From JADKCZ01 sp963786945 (GTDB lineage: Bacteria > Myxococcota > Myxococcia > Myxococcales > Anaeromyxobacteraceae), in the NCBI GenBank assembly GCA_963786945.1, contig CAWBAO010000004.1, positions 1-64,000 on the forward strand: 64,000 bases of DNA. The letters are read 5' to 3'. Below the pieces are notes generated by a model. That model had not been told where the DNA came from, made no database searches, and saw only the letters and a program-made list of their open reading frames with translations. This document shows positions 28,192 to 37,209 of the stretch, in pieces. Both the position numbers and the translations under genes were made by a program. The first letter of the stretch is position 1; each line of letters starts with the position of its first letter.

Positions 28192-29175
28192 TCACCGCTT
28201 CACCGGCTTGATGTGCAGCGCCCCGCGCAGCGTCACCGCCACGCCGGCCCCGCTGACGGTGGTGTCCACCGAGATCGAGCCCTGGCCCGCCAGCGCATCG
28301 ACGCTGGAGGTGCGCCCCTTGCCGCGGAGCGCGCCGGCGCCCAGCTTCCCAGACCGGACCTGGACCCGGTCCTCGGCCGACCAGACCTGCAGGTTCATCA
28401 CGGTCGAGCCGTCCGCCGACCTGAGCACCACCTCGACCCGGTCCGGGTAGACCTCCACCGCCCCGGGGCTGGCCCAGGAGTAGGTGCCGGACAGCCCCCC
28501 GGTGGCCACGATGGAGCCGGTGACCACGAAGCGGTCCTCCCCACCCACCCAGGGCCGCTCCCCCTTCACCGGAGGCGCTCCCGCCGAGCTGTAGCCGCCG
28601 CCGGACGAGAGGACGCGGGCCGCCAGCGCACCGGCCTGCTCGGGTGTCGGCATCCTCCCCACCCCGGGCGTGGTGCTGACCGTGAGCCGGACCAGCCGGT
28701 GCCCCCGCCGCGCCGCCAGGTCGAAGTGGGCCGGCGACATCCTGGCGGTCCAGGCCTCCTCCCCCACCCCGGCCAGCGGCGAGAAGGTGACCGGCCGCCC
28801 GCCCTGGGCGGCGGCCTGCTCCAGGAACTCCCTGACCGAGCCGAGCACCTTGCCGCCCAGGCGGGCCACGTCGGCCCCCTTCACCAGGTTGGCGTCGAGG
28901 TCGCCGAGGACCAGCGTGAGTGAGCCGCCGGCGGCCTGCCACAGGCACTCGGTCTGCAGGCCCATGATGGCGCTGTTCCCGTTCAGGCTGACCACCTTCT
29001 GGTTGGTGGTGCCCGGGGCGCCGGGCTTGACCTGGACGAGGCCGAGGCCGGCCACGTCGGCGGACGTCAGCGCGTCGCAGGCGGTGCCGGTGGCCCGCGC
29101 CGGGGGCGGGAGCGCCGCGGCCAGGGCCAGCAGGAGCGGGAGCGGGAAGCGGGCGGTGGTGCGAGCTGGCGTCAT
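28192..29175 (-). CDS. Exported protein of unknown function
   Basis: A 327-residue protein with a signal peptide (LLLALAAALPPPARA, cleavage near residue 29). Two Cys residues (ACDALTS and ECLWQ) in the first half could form a disulfide. The first half resembles small secreted 'CDALTSADVAGLG'-type domains of actinobacterial DUF3558-like lipoproteins; the second half is beta-rich with RVQVRSGKLGAG and ends in a LHIKPVKR tail. I cannot name a function. It starts 31 bp after the stop of the subtilisin-like gene and is likely co-transcribed with it. Confidence 0.7.
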   Translation of the reverse strand: MTPARTTARFPLPLLLALAAALPPPARATGTACDALTSADVAGLGLVQVKPGAPGTTNQKVVSLNGNSAIMGLQTECLWQAAGGSLTLVLGDLDANLVKGADVARLGGKVLGSVREFLEQAAAQGGRPVTFSPLAGVGEEAWTARMSPAHFDLAARRGHRLVRLTVSTTPGVGRMPTPEQAGALAARVLSSGGGYSSAGAPPVKGERPWVGGEDRFVVTGSIVATGGLSGTYSWASPGAVEVYPDRVEVVLRSADGSTVMNLQVWSAEDRVQVRSGKLGAGALRGKGRTSSVDALAGQGSISVDTTVSGAGVAVTLRGALHIKPVKR

Positions 29176-29206
29176 GTCGGACACCTCGGGCGGTACCGGG
29201 TGGCGC

Positions 29207-31687
29207 CTAGTTGGGCGGCGGGATGTAGCGGAGATGGAACGGGATGGCGGCCGTGGCCGTCTGGCCGTAGGCGTCGATGACCCGGAGACGCAGCTCGCCG
29301 TCACCGTAGCCGCAGCCATTGGGGATGGCGACGGCACCCGAGGTGTCCCAGCCGGTGAAGGCACGCCCGGCGCCGGGCGGCGAGTACCCGGGATAGCGGG
29401 TGGCCAGGGTCAGCTCCGGGCAGGCCAGGTCGAGCCGCTGCCAGAGCCAGGCCGAGGTGGCCGGCTCCTGCCCGCTGGTCCAGCCGCCGTCGAGGAGGAC
29501 CAGGTCCCCGACCAGGGCGCTGCCGTTGGATGCAGGCGAGGCGATGTACGGGGCCGGCCCGGGGCCGGGGGCGACCACCTCCACGCCCACCTGGGCGGTC
29601 GAGCTGAGCTGGTACTCGTCGGTCACCGTCAGCGTGATGGTCCGGGGGCCGAGCACGCGAAGCCTGCCGGTGGTGGTGCAGCCGCTGGCGGGGAAGTCGA
29701 CGTCGAGCGGATCCCCGGTGGTCCACTGGCAGGTGAGCGTGCGGAAGGCGTTGCCGGCGAAGCCCAGGTTGGCGACCAGCTGGAACGGGAGCCCCGCCAC
29801 CACCTGCGCCGAGGGGGCCGGCTCGGTGATGCCGACCTGCGGCGCGGTCTGGGTGACCGTGACCGTGACGCTGGCGCTCCGCTCGTGCCCCGCCGAATCG
29901 CGGGCCGTGGCGGTGACCGCCCGGGTGCCGAGCGTGGCGAAGTCCACGGTCACGGTGGTGCCGCTGCCGAGCGGGCCGTCGGCGCTGGAGGTCCAGGTCA
30001 CCGCGGGGACGCCGTCCTCCCAGTCGCTCGCGCTGGCCGTGAAGGTGAGCCCCACCGGGCTGACCTGGTAGGTGAACGGATCCGTCGGGGCGGTGATGGA
30101 GATCGTGGGCGGCATGTCGCCGAGCACCGACTTGACGGCCGCGTAGGCGTCCACCAGGTAGCCCGGGAGGTCGTTGCGCAGCGAGCTGGGCCCCCCGAAC
30201 CGGATGGCGGTGCCGACCAGTGCGGCCACCACCTGGTCCGCGGTGAGGCCGGGGTCCGCCGCCCAGACCAGCGCGGCCACGCCGGCGACGAAGGGGGAGG
30301 CGACGCTGGTTCCGAGCACCGGCCGCGCGGCGGTCCCGGTGGCGGTCCCGGAGGAGTCGTGGTCCGGGCCCACCATGACCATGAAGGGACCGTAGAGGTC
30401 GACGCTGTTGTCCGACGAGGTGGGGCCGGGGTAGGCGTGCGCGGCGCGCTGGTTCTGGCCCCAGTTGGACTCGGGGGCCTTGCCGAAGACCGAGTCCACC
30501 CCGCCCACGCAGACCACGTCGTCCAGCTCGCAGGGGGCATAGACCGCCGATTCCCAGCAGGCGATGAAGCAGTCCTCGTCGTCGACGTTCTCGCCGTCGT
30601 TGCCGGCCGCGGCGAAGAAGAGGACGCCGCCGTGCCGCAGCCCGCTGATGGCCCACTCCAGCGGCTTGCAGAGGAAGCCGAAGGCGCCAGGCACCGTCAT
30701 CCCGCCGCTGAAGTTGACGATGCGGGGGTGCTCGCCCAGCGCGTTCGGGATCGTGTAGATGAGGAAGGCGAGCATCTGCCAGAGATCGGCGGCCGGGGTC
30801 CGCGCCAGCACCAGCTTGCTGGTCACCGGCCCGGCCGGCCCGAAGCCGCCGTACTGGTTGTCCACGGCGCCAGCCAGCGCCGAGGCCACGTCGGTGCCGT
30901 GCCAGGGGCAAGGCTGGCCCCCGCAGCCCCAGGGGTTGGGCTGGTTCCAGGCGTTGGCGGGGAAGATCACGGTGCTGGGCGGCAGGTCCGGGTTCTGCAC
31001 GAACCCGCCGTCGATCACCAGCGAGGTCACCTGCGGCGTGAGCCGCCCGGCGTCCCGCAGCACCTGCCAGGCCTGGCCGACCCGGGACTGGGTGAAGGCC
31101 TGCGTGGCGAAGGCGTCGACGCCGCTGCCGTCCGTGGTGTGCCCGTCGGCGATGGCCGCGCCCTCGAAGAGGAAGTTGAGGCCGACCGAGGTGCCGCGGA
31201 CCGCCACCTCCTCGGCCGCCAGCGCCAGCAGGCGGCCGGCGGCGGCGCTGGAGACCCGCTGCTGGCCGCGGGCCGACGGGACCAGCTGCTTCAGCCGGCC
31301 TGGCAGGAGCCCGGTGTCGACGCCGGCCGTCTCGACCTTGAGCCGGTAGAGGCCGCCCACGCCCGCCAGGACCACCTCGTCGAGCACCGCCCCGTGCCAG
31401 CGCGCCGCCAGCGCCTCGGCCGCGGCGCGGTCCGGCGCCTGCACCACCAGCTCGTCGAGGACGAAGTCCACGTCCCCCTTCGGACCGACCAGCCGGCCCA
31501 GCGGGCGCGGCGTGCCGTTCGCGTCGAGCGGGGGCGTTCCGCGTGGAGCCAGCGTGGCGTCCACCGCCACGGTGACCTGCCCGGGATCGGCCGGCGCGGC
31601 GGTTGGCGACGATCCCCCGCAGCCGGCGAGGGTCAGGGCCACGGCCGCGGCCAGGTACGGCAGGTTGACGGCGATTCGGCGTTCCAT
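29207..31687 (-). CDS. Subtilisin-like (S8) serine protease lipoprotein with Ig-like C-terminal modules
   Basis: An 826-residue surface protease. It has a lipobox (VALTLAGC, Cys23) and a pro-region, then an S8 catalytic domain with Asp in SLVIDGGFVQNPDL, His in WHGTDVAS, oxyanion Asn in FAAAGNDG and Ser in LGTSVASPFVAGVAAL. Several Cys pairs suit an extracellular protein. The last 300 residues hold PKD/Ig-like beta modules (ISITAPTDPFTY, VGITEPAPSAQV, PYIASPASNGSAL). Expected role is digestion or processing of extracellular protein in a predatory or scavenging lifestyle. Start at ATG 31687 with GGGAGG upstream. It follows the ECF sigma gene by 82 bp, so the ECF factor may control it. Confidence 0.9.
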   Translation of the reverse strand: MERRIAVNLPYLAAAVALTLAGCGGSSPTAAPADPGQVTVAVDATLAPRGTPPLDANGTPRPLGRLVGPKGDVDFVLDELVVQAPDRAAAEALAARWHGAVLDEVVLAGVGGLYRLKVETAGVDTGLLPGRLKQLVPSARGQQRVSSAAAGRLLALAAEEVAVRGTSVGLNFLFEGAAIADGHTTDGSGVDAFATQAFTQSRVGQAWQVLRDAGRLTPQVTSLVIDGGFVQNPDLPPSTVIFPANAWNQPNPWGCGGQPCPWHGTDVASALAGAVDNQYGGFGPAGPVTSKLVLARTPAADLWQMLAFLIYTIPNALGEHPRIVNFSGGMTVPGAFGFLCKPLEWAISGLRHGGVLFFAAAGNDGENVDDEDCFIACWESAVYAPCELDDVVCVGGVDSVFGKAPESNWGQNQRAAHAYPGPTSSDNSVDLYGPFMVMVGPDHDSSGTATGTAARPVLGTSVASPFVAGVAALVWAADPGLTADQVVAALVGTAIRFGGPSSLRNDLPGYLVDAYAAVKSVLGDMPPTISITAPTDPFTYQVSPVGLTFTASASDWEDGVPAVTWTSSADGPLGSGTTVTVDFATLGTRAVTATARDSAGHERSASVTVTVTQTAPQVGITEPAPSAQVVAGLPFQLVANLGFAGNAFRTLTCQWTTGDPLDVDFPASGCTTTGRLRVLGPRTITLTVTDEYQLSSTAQVGVEVVAPGPGPAPYIASPASNGSALVGDLVLLDGGWTSGQEPATSAWLWQRLDLACPELTLATRYPGYSPPGAGRAFTGWDTSGAVAIPNGCGYGDGELRLRVIDAYGQTATAAIPFHLRYIPPPN

Positions 31688-31769
31688 GCGGGCCTCCCGG
31701 GGTGCGCGTTCTTGTCGCACTCACCCCCTGAAACGGAGCAGGGGGCGGGAACAGGACACGCACCGCGGG

Positions 31770-32315
31770 TCAGCCCCGGTCGGCGGGGATGGCCCCGCGC
31801 ACCTCCTCGAACAGGAAGGCCCGGGCCTTCCGCCAGTCCCGCCGGACCGTCCGGACCGTCAGGCCGGTCACCTCGGCGATCTCCTCCTCGGTGAAGCCGC
31901 CGAAGTAGCGGAGCTCCACGGTCCTCGCCAGCCGGGGATCGAGGGCGTCGAGCCGCTCCAGCGCCGAGTGGACCGCCAGCACCTCCTCGGTGATCAGCAG
32001 TCCGGGCTCGCCCGGCGCGGCCCCTTCCTGCTGGCGCCGCAGGGCGGCCCCGCGCCGCGCATGGTCGATGGCGATCTGGCGCATGGCGCGGGCGGCCAGC
32101 GCCATGAAGTGGGAGCGATCGGCCACGCCGGCCTCGGCGCCGAGCAGCTTGATGAAGGCCTCGTGGACCAGCGCGGTGGGCGTCAGCGTGGCCCCCGGGG
32201 CGATGCGGCGCGCCAGCCGGTGGAGCTGCTCGTAGACCAGCCCGTAGAGGGCCTGCGGCGCGCCGGGGAGGCCGCTCCGGATCCCGGCCATGGCGTCGGT
32301 CCAGCCGTGCTCCAT
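31770..32315 (-). CDS. ECF-type RNA polymerase sigma factor (PF07638-like)
   Basis: A 181-residue sigma factor. Region 2 includes ALVHEAFIKLL and FMALAARAMRQIAIDHARR, and region 4 has ELRYFGGFTEEEIAEVTGLTVRTVRRDWRKA, the helix-turn-helix that reads the -35 box. The sequence resembles the ECF family associated with Ser/Thr kinases rather than with a membrane anti-sigma factor, and no anti-sigma factor gene is next to it. Divergent from the kinase-TPR gene with 160 bp between the starts, and upstream of the S8 protease and exported proteins on its own strand. Activation by kinase-linked signalling is plausible but not shown by the sequence. Confidence 0.9.
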   Translation of the reverse strand: MEHGWTDAMAGIRSGLPGAPQALYGLVYEQLHRLARRIAPGATLTPTALVHEAFIKLLGAEAGVADRSHFMALAARAMRQIAIDHARRGAALRRQQEGAAPGEPGLLITEEVLAVHSALERLDALDPRLARTVELRYFGGFTEEEIAEVTGLTVRTVRRDWRKARAFLFEEVRGAIPADRG

Positions 32316-32475
32316 TTACGCCCCATAGTTGGCGGAGTGTCCTGCCGCAAGCGGGTCAGTCGTTATATCGATCGGAGCCACCTCCGCCCTGCCCGGCCCG
32401 CCCCGCCCAGCCCCGGTCGGAAGGCGGGGTGCCCCGGGGAGGCCGGTGTCCCCGGAAGGAGGCCGAAGGGAAGCC

Positions 32476-35256
32476 ATGGACCCCCTCCTTTGGAAGCGCG
32501 TCGAGGTCGTCCTGGACGACGCGCTCGAGCAGTCGCCCGAGGAGCTGCCGGCCTTCCTCGACCGCGCCTGCGGCGGCGACGCCCAGCTGCGCGCCGCGCT
32601 GCTGGACCTCCTCCGGGCCGACGCCGACGCCGGCCAGTTCCTGGCCGCCCCGGCGGCCCTCTCCCTGGAGCCGCTCCACGGGCCGGTCGCCGTGGGGCAG
32701 CTGCTCGGCGGGTGGCGGATCGAGCGGCTGCTCGGCGAGGGCGGCATGGGCCGCGTCTACCTGGCCTGCCGCACCCGCGGAGAGGTGGCGCAGCGCGGCG
32801 CCCTCAAGGTGCTCACCTGGTCGGTCTCGCCCGAGGCGCGCGAGCGCTTCCTCGAGGAGCAGCGGCTGCTGGCCTCCCTGGAGCACCCGGGCATCGCCCG
32901 CTTCATCGACGCCGGCGTCGAGGGCGAGCTGCCGTGGTTCGTGATGGAGTACGTGGACGGCACCCCGCTGGTGAAGTGGTCGACCGGCCGCCCGCTGCCC
33001 GACCGGCTGCACCGCTTCCTGGAGGTGTGCGACGCGGTGAGCGCCGCCCACGGCCGGCTGGTGGTCCACCGGGACATCAAGCCCTCCAACGTGCTGGTGA
33101 CGCCCCAGGGCACCGCCAGGCTCCTCGACTTCGGCATCGCCCGCGAGCTGGACGCGGACCGGTCGCTGACCCGCACCGAGGCCCGGGTGCTGTCCCCGGA
33201 GTACGCCGCCCCGGAGCAGCTCCAGGGCGGGCTGGTGACCACCGCCATCGACGTCTGGGGCCTGGGGATCCTGCTCCACGAGCTGCTCACCGGGGAGGTG
33301 CCGTGGCCCCAGCGCCTGCGGCCGGGCTTCACCGTCCACCAGGCCATCCTCGCCGAGGATCCCCCCGGCGTCGCCGCCCGCCTGCGCCCGCTGTGCGGCT
33401 CGGCGCGCGCCGGCGACCTCGAGGGGGTGATCTGGAAGGCCCTGCAGAAGGTGCCCGCCAGGCGATACGGCTCGGTGGAGGCCCTGGCCGCCGACGTCCG
33501 GCGGGTCCTCGACGGGGTCCCCGTCACCGCCCGGGAGCACACCTCCACGGCGAGGGCGCTCCGCTTCCTCCGTCGGCACGCCGGGGCCGTCCTGGCCGTC
33601 GCGGCCATCGTGGCCGTGACCGTGGCCGGCGCCGCCGCGACGGCCTGGCAGGCCCACGAGGCCAGGCTGGCCGCCGAGCAGGCCCGGGCCGAGGCCGGGC
33701 GCGCCCGGGCGGCCCAGGCCTTCCTGGTCAGCCTCTTCACCGAGGTCGATCCGGCCGTGTCGCGCAAGGCCGACCTCACCGCCCGGGAGCTGCTGGAGCG
33801 GGGCTCCGCCCGGATCGCCACCGAGCTGGAGGGACAGCCGGAGCTCCAGGACGCCCTCTACAGGGAGCTGGCCGCGGTGCAGCTGCAGCTGGGCCAGTTC
33901 AAGCAGGGGGAGGCGGTGGCCCGACGGTTGCTCGCGCTGCGGGAGCGGCGCGGCGGCCCCGACGACCCGCGGGTGGCCCAGGCCCTGCAGCTGCTCGCCG
34001 ACCTGATCGCCGACGACGAGCGGCTGGCCGAGGCCGAGCCGGTCTACGCCCGGGCGCTGGCCATCACCGAGCGGCACGGCAACACCCCGGTCGAGGTCGC
34101 CGTCGGCGCCATGCGTGGCCTCGCGGCGGCCGCCTTCCAGCGCGGCGACGCCCAGGCCTCGGAGGTCCAGCTCCTCGCGGCGCTGGACCTGGCCCGCACC
34201 CGCCTCGGCCCCCGCCACGAGGTGGTGGCGGAGGTGCTGAGCTCGCTCACCAGCCAGCTCATCGATCGGCGGCTGTTCGAGCGCGCCACCCCCTTCGCCC
34301 AGGAGGGGCTGGCCCTCTCCACCGCGCTCTTCGGCCGGGACAACCCGGCTCGCCTCGTCCACGCGTTCAACTGGGCCTTCATCGAGACCGAGACCGGGCG
34401 GATGGCGCAGGCGGCCCTGGACCTGGCGGAGCTGGGTCCGCTGCTGGAGGCCATCCAGGGTCCAGACCACCCGTCCACGCTCCAGTCGCGGCGGCTGCAG
34501 GCCAAGGTGCTGGGGAAGCTGGGACGCGGGGAGGAGGCGGATGCCATCCTCGCCGAGGTGGTGCGCCGGATCCGCGCCCAGGCTGGCGGCGTGGAGACCG
34601 AGAACCTGGCCTACACGTTGATCCAGTGGGACGGGCTCCGGCGGGAGACCGGCCGGCCGGACGGGGCCCGGGCGGCGGAGGCGGAGCGGATCCTCGTGGC
34701 CCGCTTCGGCCAGAGCCACCCCGACGTGGGCTGGGCCGTGTCGTACCGGGCCGCCGACGCGCTGGACCGGGGGGCCCTCGACGAGGCCTGGGCGCTGGCC
34801 ACCCGGGCCGAGGCGCTGCAACGGCCGGCGCCGGGGTCCCACGACGCCTGGCACGCCGACACCCTCGACCTGCTCGGGCGGATCGCCCTCCGACGAGGGC
34901 GGCGCGCCGAGGCCGAGGCGCTCTACCGCCGCGCCCTCTCCTCCTTCGAGGCGCTCGGCTCGACGGACGGGCCGCGCTGGAGGGTGGCCTGGCACCTCGC
35001 CGAGGCCACCTCCCAGCCGCCGGCCCGCCGGCTCGAGGCGCTGCGCGAGCCCGTCGAGCAGCTGGCCGCGCTCTTCCCCGACGGCCATCCGCAGCGGACC
35101 GGCGCCGTGCTGGCGCAGGTCCGGGCCCTGCGGGAGGCCGGCCGGCCCGGCGAGGCCAGCGAGCTGCTGGCCGCGGAGGAGAAGCGGGCCGGGGCCTGGG
35201 GCCAGCCGCACCCGCTCCGCGCCGAGCTGGACCGCCTGCGCCGGGATGGCCGCTGA
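32476..35256 (+). CDS. Membrane Ser/Thr protein kinase with TPR extracytoplasmic domain
   Basis: A 926-residue kinase. An N-terminal region (about 1-75) rich in charged helices, as in many myxobacterial kinases of this type, precedes the kinase domain (about 77-355): glycine loop LGEGGMGRVYLA, catalytic HRDIKPSNVL, DFGIA and SPEYAAPEQ. One membrane segment (about 366-388, AGAVLAVAAIVAVTVAGAAATAW) is followed by a 530-residue helical repeat region of TPR type (ALAITERHGNTP, YRRALSSFEALGS and similar). The catalytic Lys is in GALKVLTW. It probably senses protein partners with the TPR part; the ECF sigma gene on the other strand is a candidate target. Confidence 0.92.
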   Translation: MDPLLWKRVEVVLDDALEQSPEELPAFLDRACGGDAQLRAALLDLLRADADAGQFLAAPAALSLEPLHGPVAVGQLLGGWRIERLLGEGGMGRVYLACRTRGEVAQRGALKVLTWSVSPEARERFLEEQRLLASLEHPGIARFIDAGVEGELPWFVMEYVDGTPLVKWSTGRPLPDRLHRFLEVCDAVSAAHGRLVVHRDIKPSNVLVTPQGTARLLDFGIARELDADRSLTRTEARVLSPEYAAPEQLQGGLVTTAIDVWGLGILLHELLTGEVPWPQRLRPGFTVHQAILAEDPPGVAARLRPLCGSARAGDLEGVIWKALQKVPARRYGSVEALAADVRRVLDGVPVTAREHTSTARALRFLRRHAGAVLAVAAIVAVTVAGAAATAWQAHEARLAAEQARAEAGRARAAQAFLVSLFTEVDPAVSRKADLTARELLERGSARIATELEGQPELQDALYRELAAVQLQLGQFKQGEAVARRLLALRERRGGPDDPRVAQALQLLADLIADDERLAEAEPVYARALAITERHGNTPVEVAVGAMRGLAAAAFQRGDAQASEVQLLAALDLARTRLGPRHEVVAEVLSSLTSQLIDRRLFERATPFAQEGLALSTALFGRDNPARLVHAFNWAFIETETGRMAQAALDLAELGPLLEAIQGPDHPSTLQSRRLQAKVLGKLGRGEEADAILAEVVRRIRAQAGGVETENLAYTLIQWDGLRRETGRPDGARAAEAERILVARFGQSHPDVGWAVSYRAADALDRGALDEAWALATRAEALQRPAPGSHDAWHADTLDLLGRIALRRGRRAEAEALYRRALSSFEALGSTDGPRWRVAWHLAEATSQPPARRLEALREPVEQLAALFPDGHPQRTGAVLAQVRALREAGRPGEASELLAAEEKRAGAWGQPHPLRAELDRLRRDGR

Positions 35257-35269
35257 GGCAGGCCGTCAA

Positions 35270-37036
35270 CTACAGCTTCAGCCACTCGAACCAGACCGGG
35301 TGGTTGCTCTTGTACCACTCGAGCACGTCGCGGATGGCCAGCTGCTTGTCGCGCGGCATGACCCGCTCGTCGATGCGGTCCCAGTGGATGATGATGTTCT
35401 CGCCGTCGTGCTCCAGCGCCTGCGAGAGCATGGTCTGGAGCTCGTTGCGGATGCGGCCCGAGTCGGAGATCTTCACCGGCCGGGTGCGGTGGTCGACGCC
35501 GGAGAGGAAGCGGACCAGCAGCGGGCTGAAGACGTGGCGGGCCTCCGCCAGCGGCTCCATGAAGCGGAAGGTGAAGGTGATGCGGGCCGAGGCCTTCCGG
35601 GTGGCCAGCAGGGTGGTCACCTTGTAGACCCCGTCGCCCACCTTCTCGATCCCCGGGGCGCCGCTGTACGGGTCGTCGCTCATGTAGCCGATGCAGGAGA
35701 GGACGTGCCAGTCCTTCTCCGGCAGGAAGTCGTCGGCGTGGAGCACCCGGCGCCCGGTGGGCATGTTGGAGGCGCGGGCCTCCTCGATGGCCTCGGCGTA
35801 GGCCCTGACCTGCTCGGCCCCGACCGGCTGGCCGCCATGGAGCGCCTTCACCTGGGCGGCGAAGTCGGGGGCCCGCGGGTCGAGCTGCATCAGCTTCGCC
35901 TCCTGGGCGCAGGGCAGCTCGAAGCTGGGGGAGAACATCGCCATGCTGGCGTCGACGTCGAGCACCTCGGAGAGGCTGGAGGCCTGCATGGCCTCGGCGG
36001 TGGCGGCGTAGCCGTCGCAGAGGAAGACGTGGGGCGCGCCGTCGGCGTCCCTCCAGCTCCCCACCAGGAAGGTGGGGGCGTAGGTGCCCGAGTCGGTGAA
36101 GACCGCGTGCCCGGAGGGGGCCTTCCAGCCGTCCTCCACCAGGTGGCAGCCGGTGGCCTTCCACTCCTCCCAGAGCGGCCCCAGCCGCTTCACGCGGCTC
36201 TTCCCGGACAGCGTCCAGACGTGGATGTTCTTGCGCTGGATGCCCGGGTAGGTGGCCTCGATGGCCGCGGCGACCTGGGCCCGCGGCGTCCGGTAGTCGA
36301 GCAGGACGGCCATCCGCTCGGCCGCCTCGCAGACCGGCCGGGGCACGGTGAGGCAGCCCATGTACGACTCGTAGGGCTTGGCGACGCGGAGCGGCGAGTC
36401 GAAGAGGTGGAACACGGTCATGGGGCCGCTCGCCTGCCCCTCGGCGAAGCGCGACGTGCACTCCAGGGTGTCGACGGCGGCGCCCCAGATGGTGATGCCG
36501 CGGTCCTTCAGCCAGCCGTAGAAGTGCTCGAAGCGGTGCCCGGGCTCGTTGAGCAGGCGCCGCACCCGGCGGTCCACCGTGCGGGCCACCTCGGGGCGGG
36601 CGTAGACCCGGCCGAAGCCGAGCAGCGGGTTGGCCCCCATCTCCGGGGTCTCCCCGGCCTTGGGCATGAGCCCCTCGCCCAGCGAGACCATGATGGCGTG
36701 GTTCTCCGGCAGGGTGCGGGTCAGGTGCCAGAGCCCCTCGCTCATGACGTAGGCGCTGATGGCGTCGGCCGCCTTCTTGGCCTGGTTGTAGCCCTGCTTG
36801 TCCTTCCCCTTCCCCTCGCCGTGCCCGCCGAAGAGCCTGGTGCCGAGCGCGGTGGCCGCCGCCGTCACCGCCAGGCAGCGGGTGATGCCACGGGGCGTGA
36901 AGCTGTGCGAGCTGACCGGGTCGGGCTGGGCCCGGTGGACCTCGACGTCCTCCAGCCAGAGGTGGAAGCGGAGCAGGACGGGCCGGGTGTCGAAGGCCCA
37001 CTGGGCGATGACGTTGCGCTTCTCGAAGTCGGTCAT
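35270..37036 (-). CDS. Large soluble protein of unknown function
   Basis: I do not recognise this 588-residue protein. It has no signal peptide and no clear membrane helix. Distinct segments are an N-terminal beta stretch (residues 1-50), the short Gly/Lys-rich stretch GGHGEGKGKDK near residue 70, then a mixed alpha/beta body with GITIWGAAVDTLECTS (near 190), WTLSGKSRVKRLGPLW, FTDSGTYAPTFLVG and a C-terminal domain from about residue 440 (LEWYKSNHPVWFEWLKL at the end). Codon use matches the neighbours, so it is native to the genome. Convergent with the kinase gene (13 bp) and divergent from the phosphofructokinase gene across 173 bp. Homology search is needed to place it. Confidence 0.75.
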   Translation of the reverse strand: MTDFEKRNVIAQWAFDTRPVLLRFHLWLEDVEVHRAQPDPVSSHSFTPRGITRCLAVTAAATALGTRLFGGHGEGKGKDKQGYNQAKKAADAISAYVMSEGLWHLTRTLPENHAIMVSLGEGLMPKAGETPEMGANPLLGFGRVYARPEVARTVDRRVRRLLNEPGHRFEHFYGWLKDRGITIWGAAVDTLECTSRFAEGQASGPMTVFHLFDSPLRVAKPYESYMGCLTVPRPVCEAAERMAVLLDYRTPRAQVAAAIEATYPGIQRKNIHVWTLSGKSRVKRLGPLWEEWKATGCHLVEDGWKAPSGHAVFTDSGTYAPTFLVGSWRDADGAPHVFLCDGYAATAEAMQASSLSEVLDVDASMAMFSPSFELPCAQEAKLMQLDPRAPDFAAQVKALHGGQPVGAEQVRAYAEAIEEARASNMPTGRRVLHADDFLPEKDWHVLSCIGYMSDDPYSGAPGIEKVGDGVYKVTTLLATRKASARITFTFRFMEPLAEARHVFSPLLVRFLSGVDHRTRPVKISDSGRIRNELQTMLSQALEHDGENIIIHWDRIDERVMPRDKQLAIRDVLEWYKSNHPVWFEWLKL

Positions 37037-37209
37037 GGAGGGAGGCCCCGGTGCGGCGCTGGCGCTGCGGCCGCCATTGTAGCCGGCCGCTGCCGAAAAG
37101 AGTGCGCGAACCACGGGCACCTGCACGATCCCCGGGCCGCGGCGGGCCCGGCGCGGCCTCCAGCCGGATCGGCGCGGTGCCGGGAGCGGTCTCGCGCTAA
37201 GTTGGGGCC

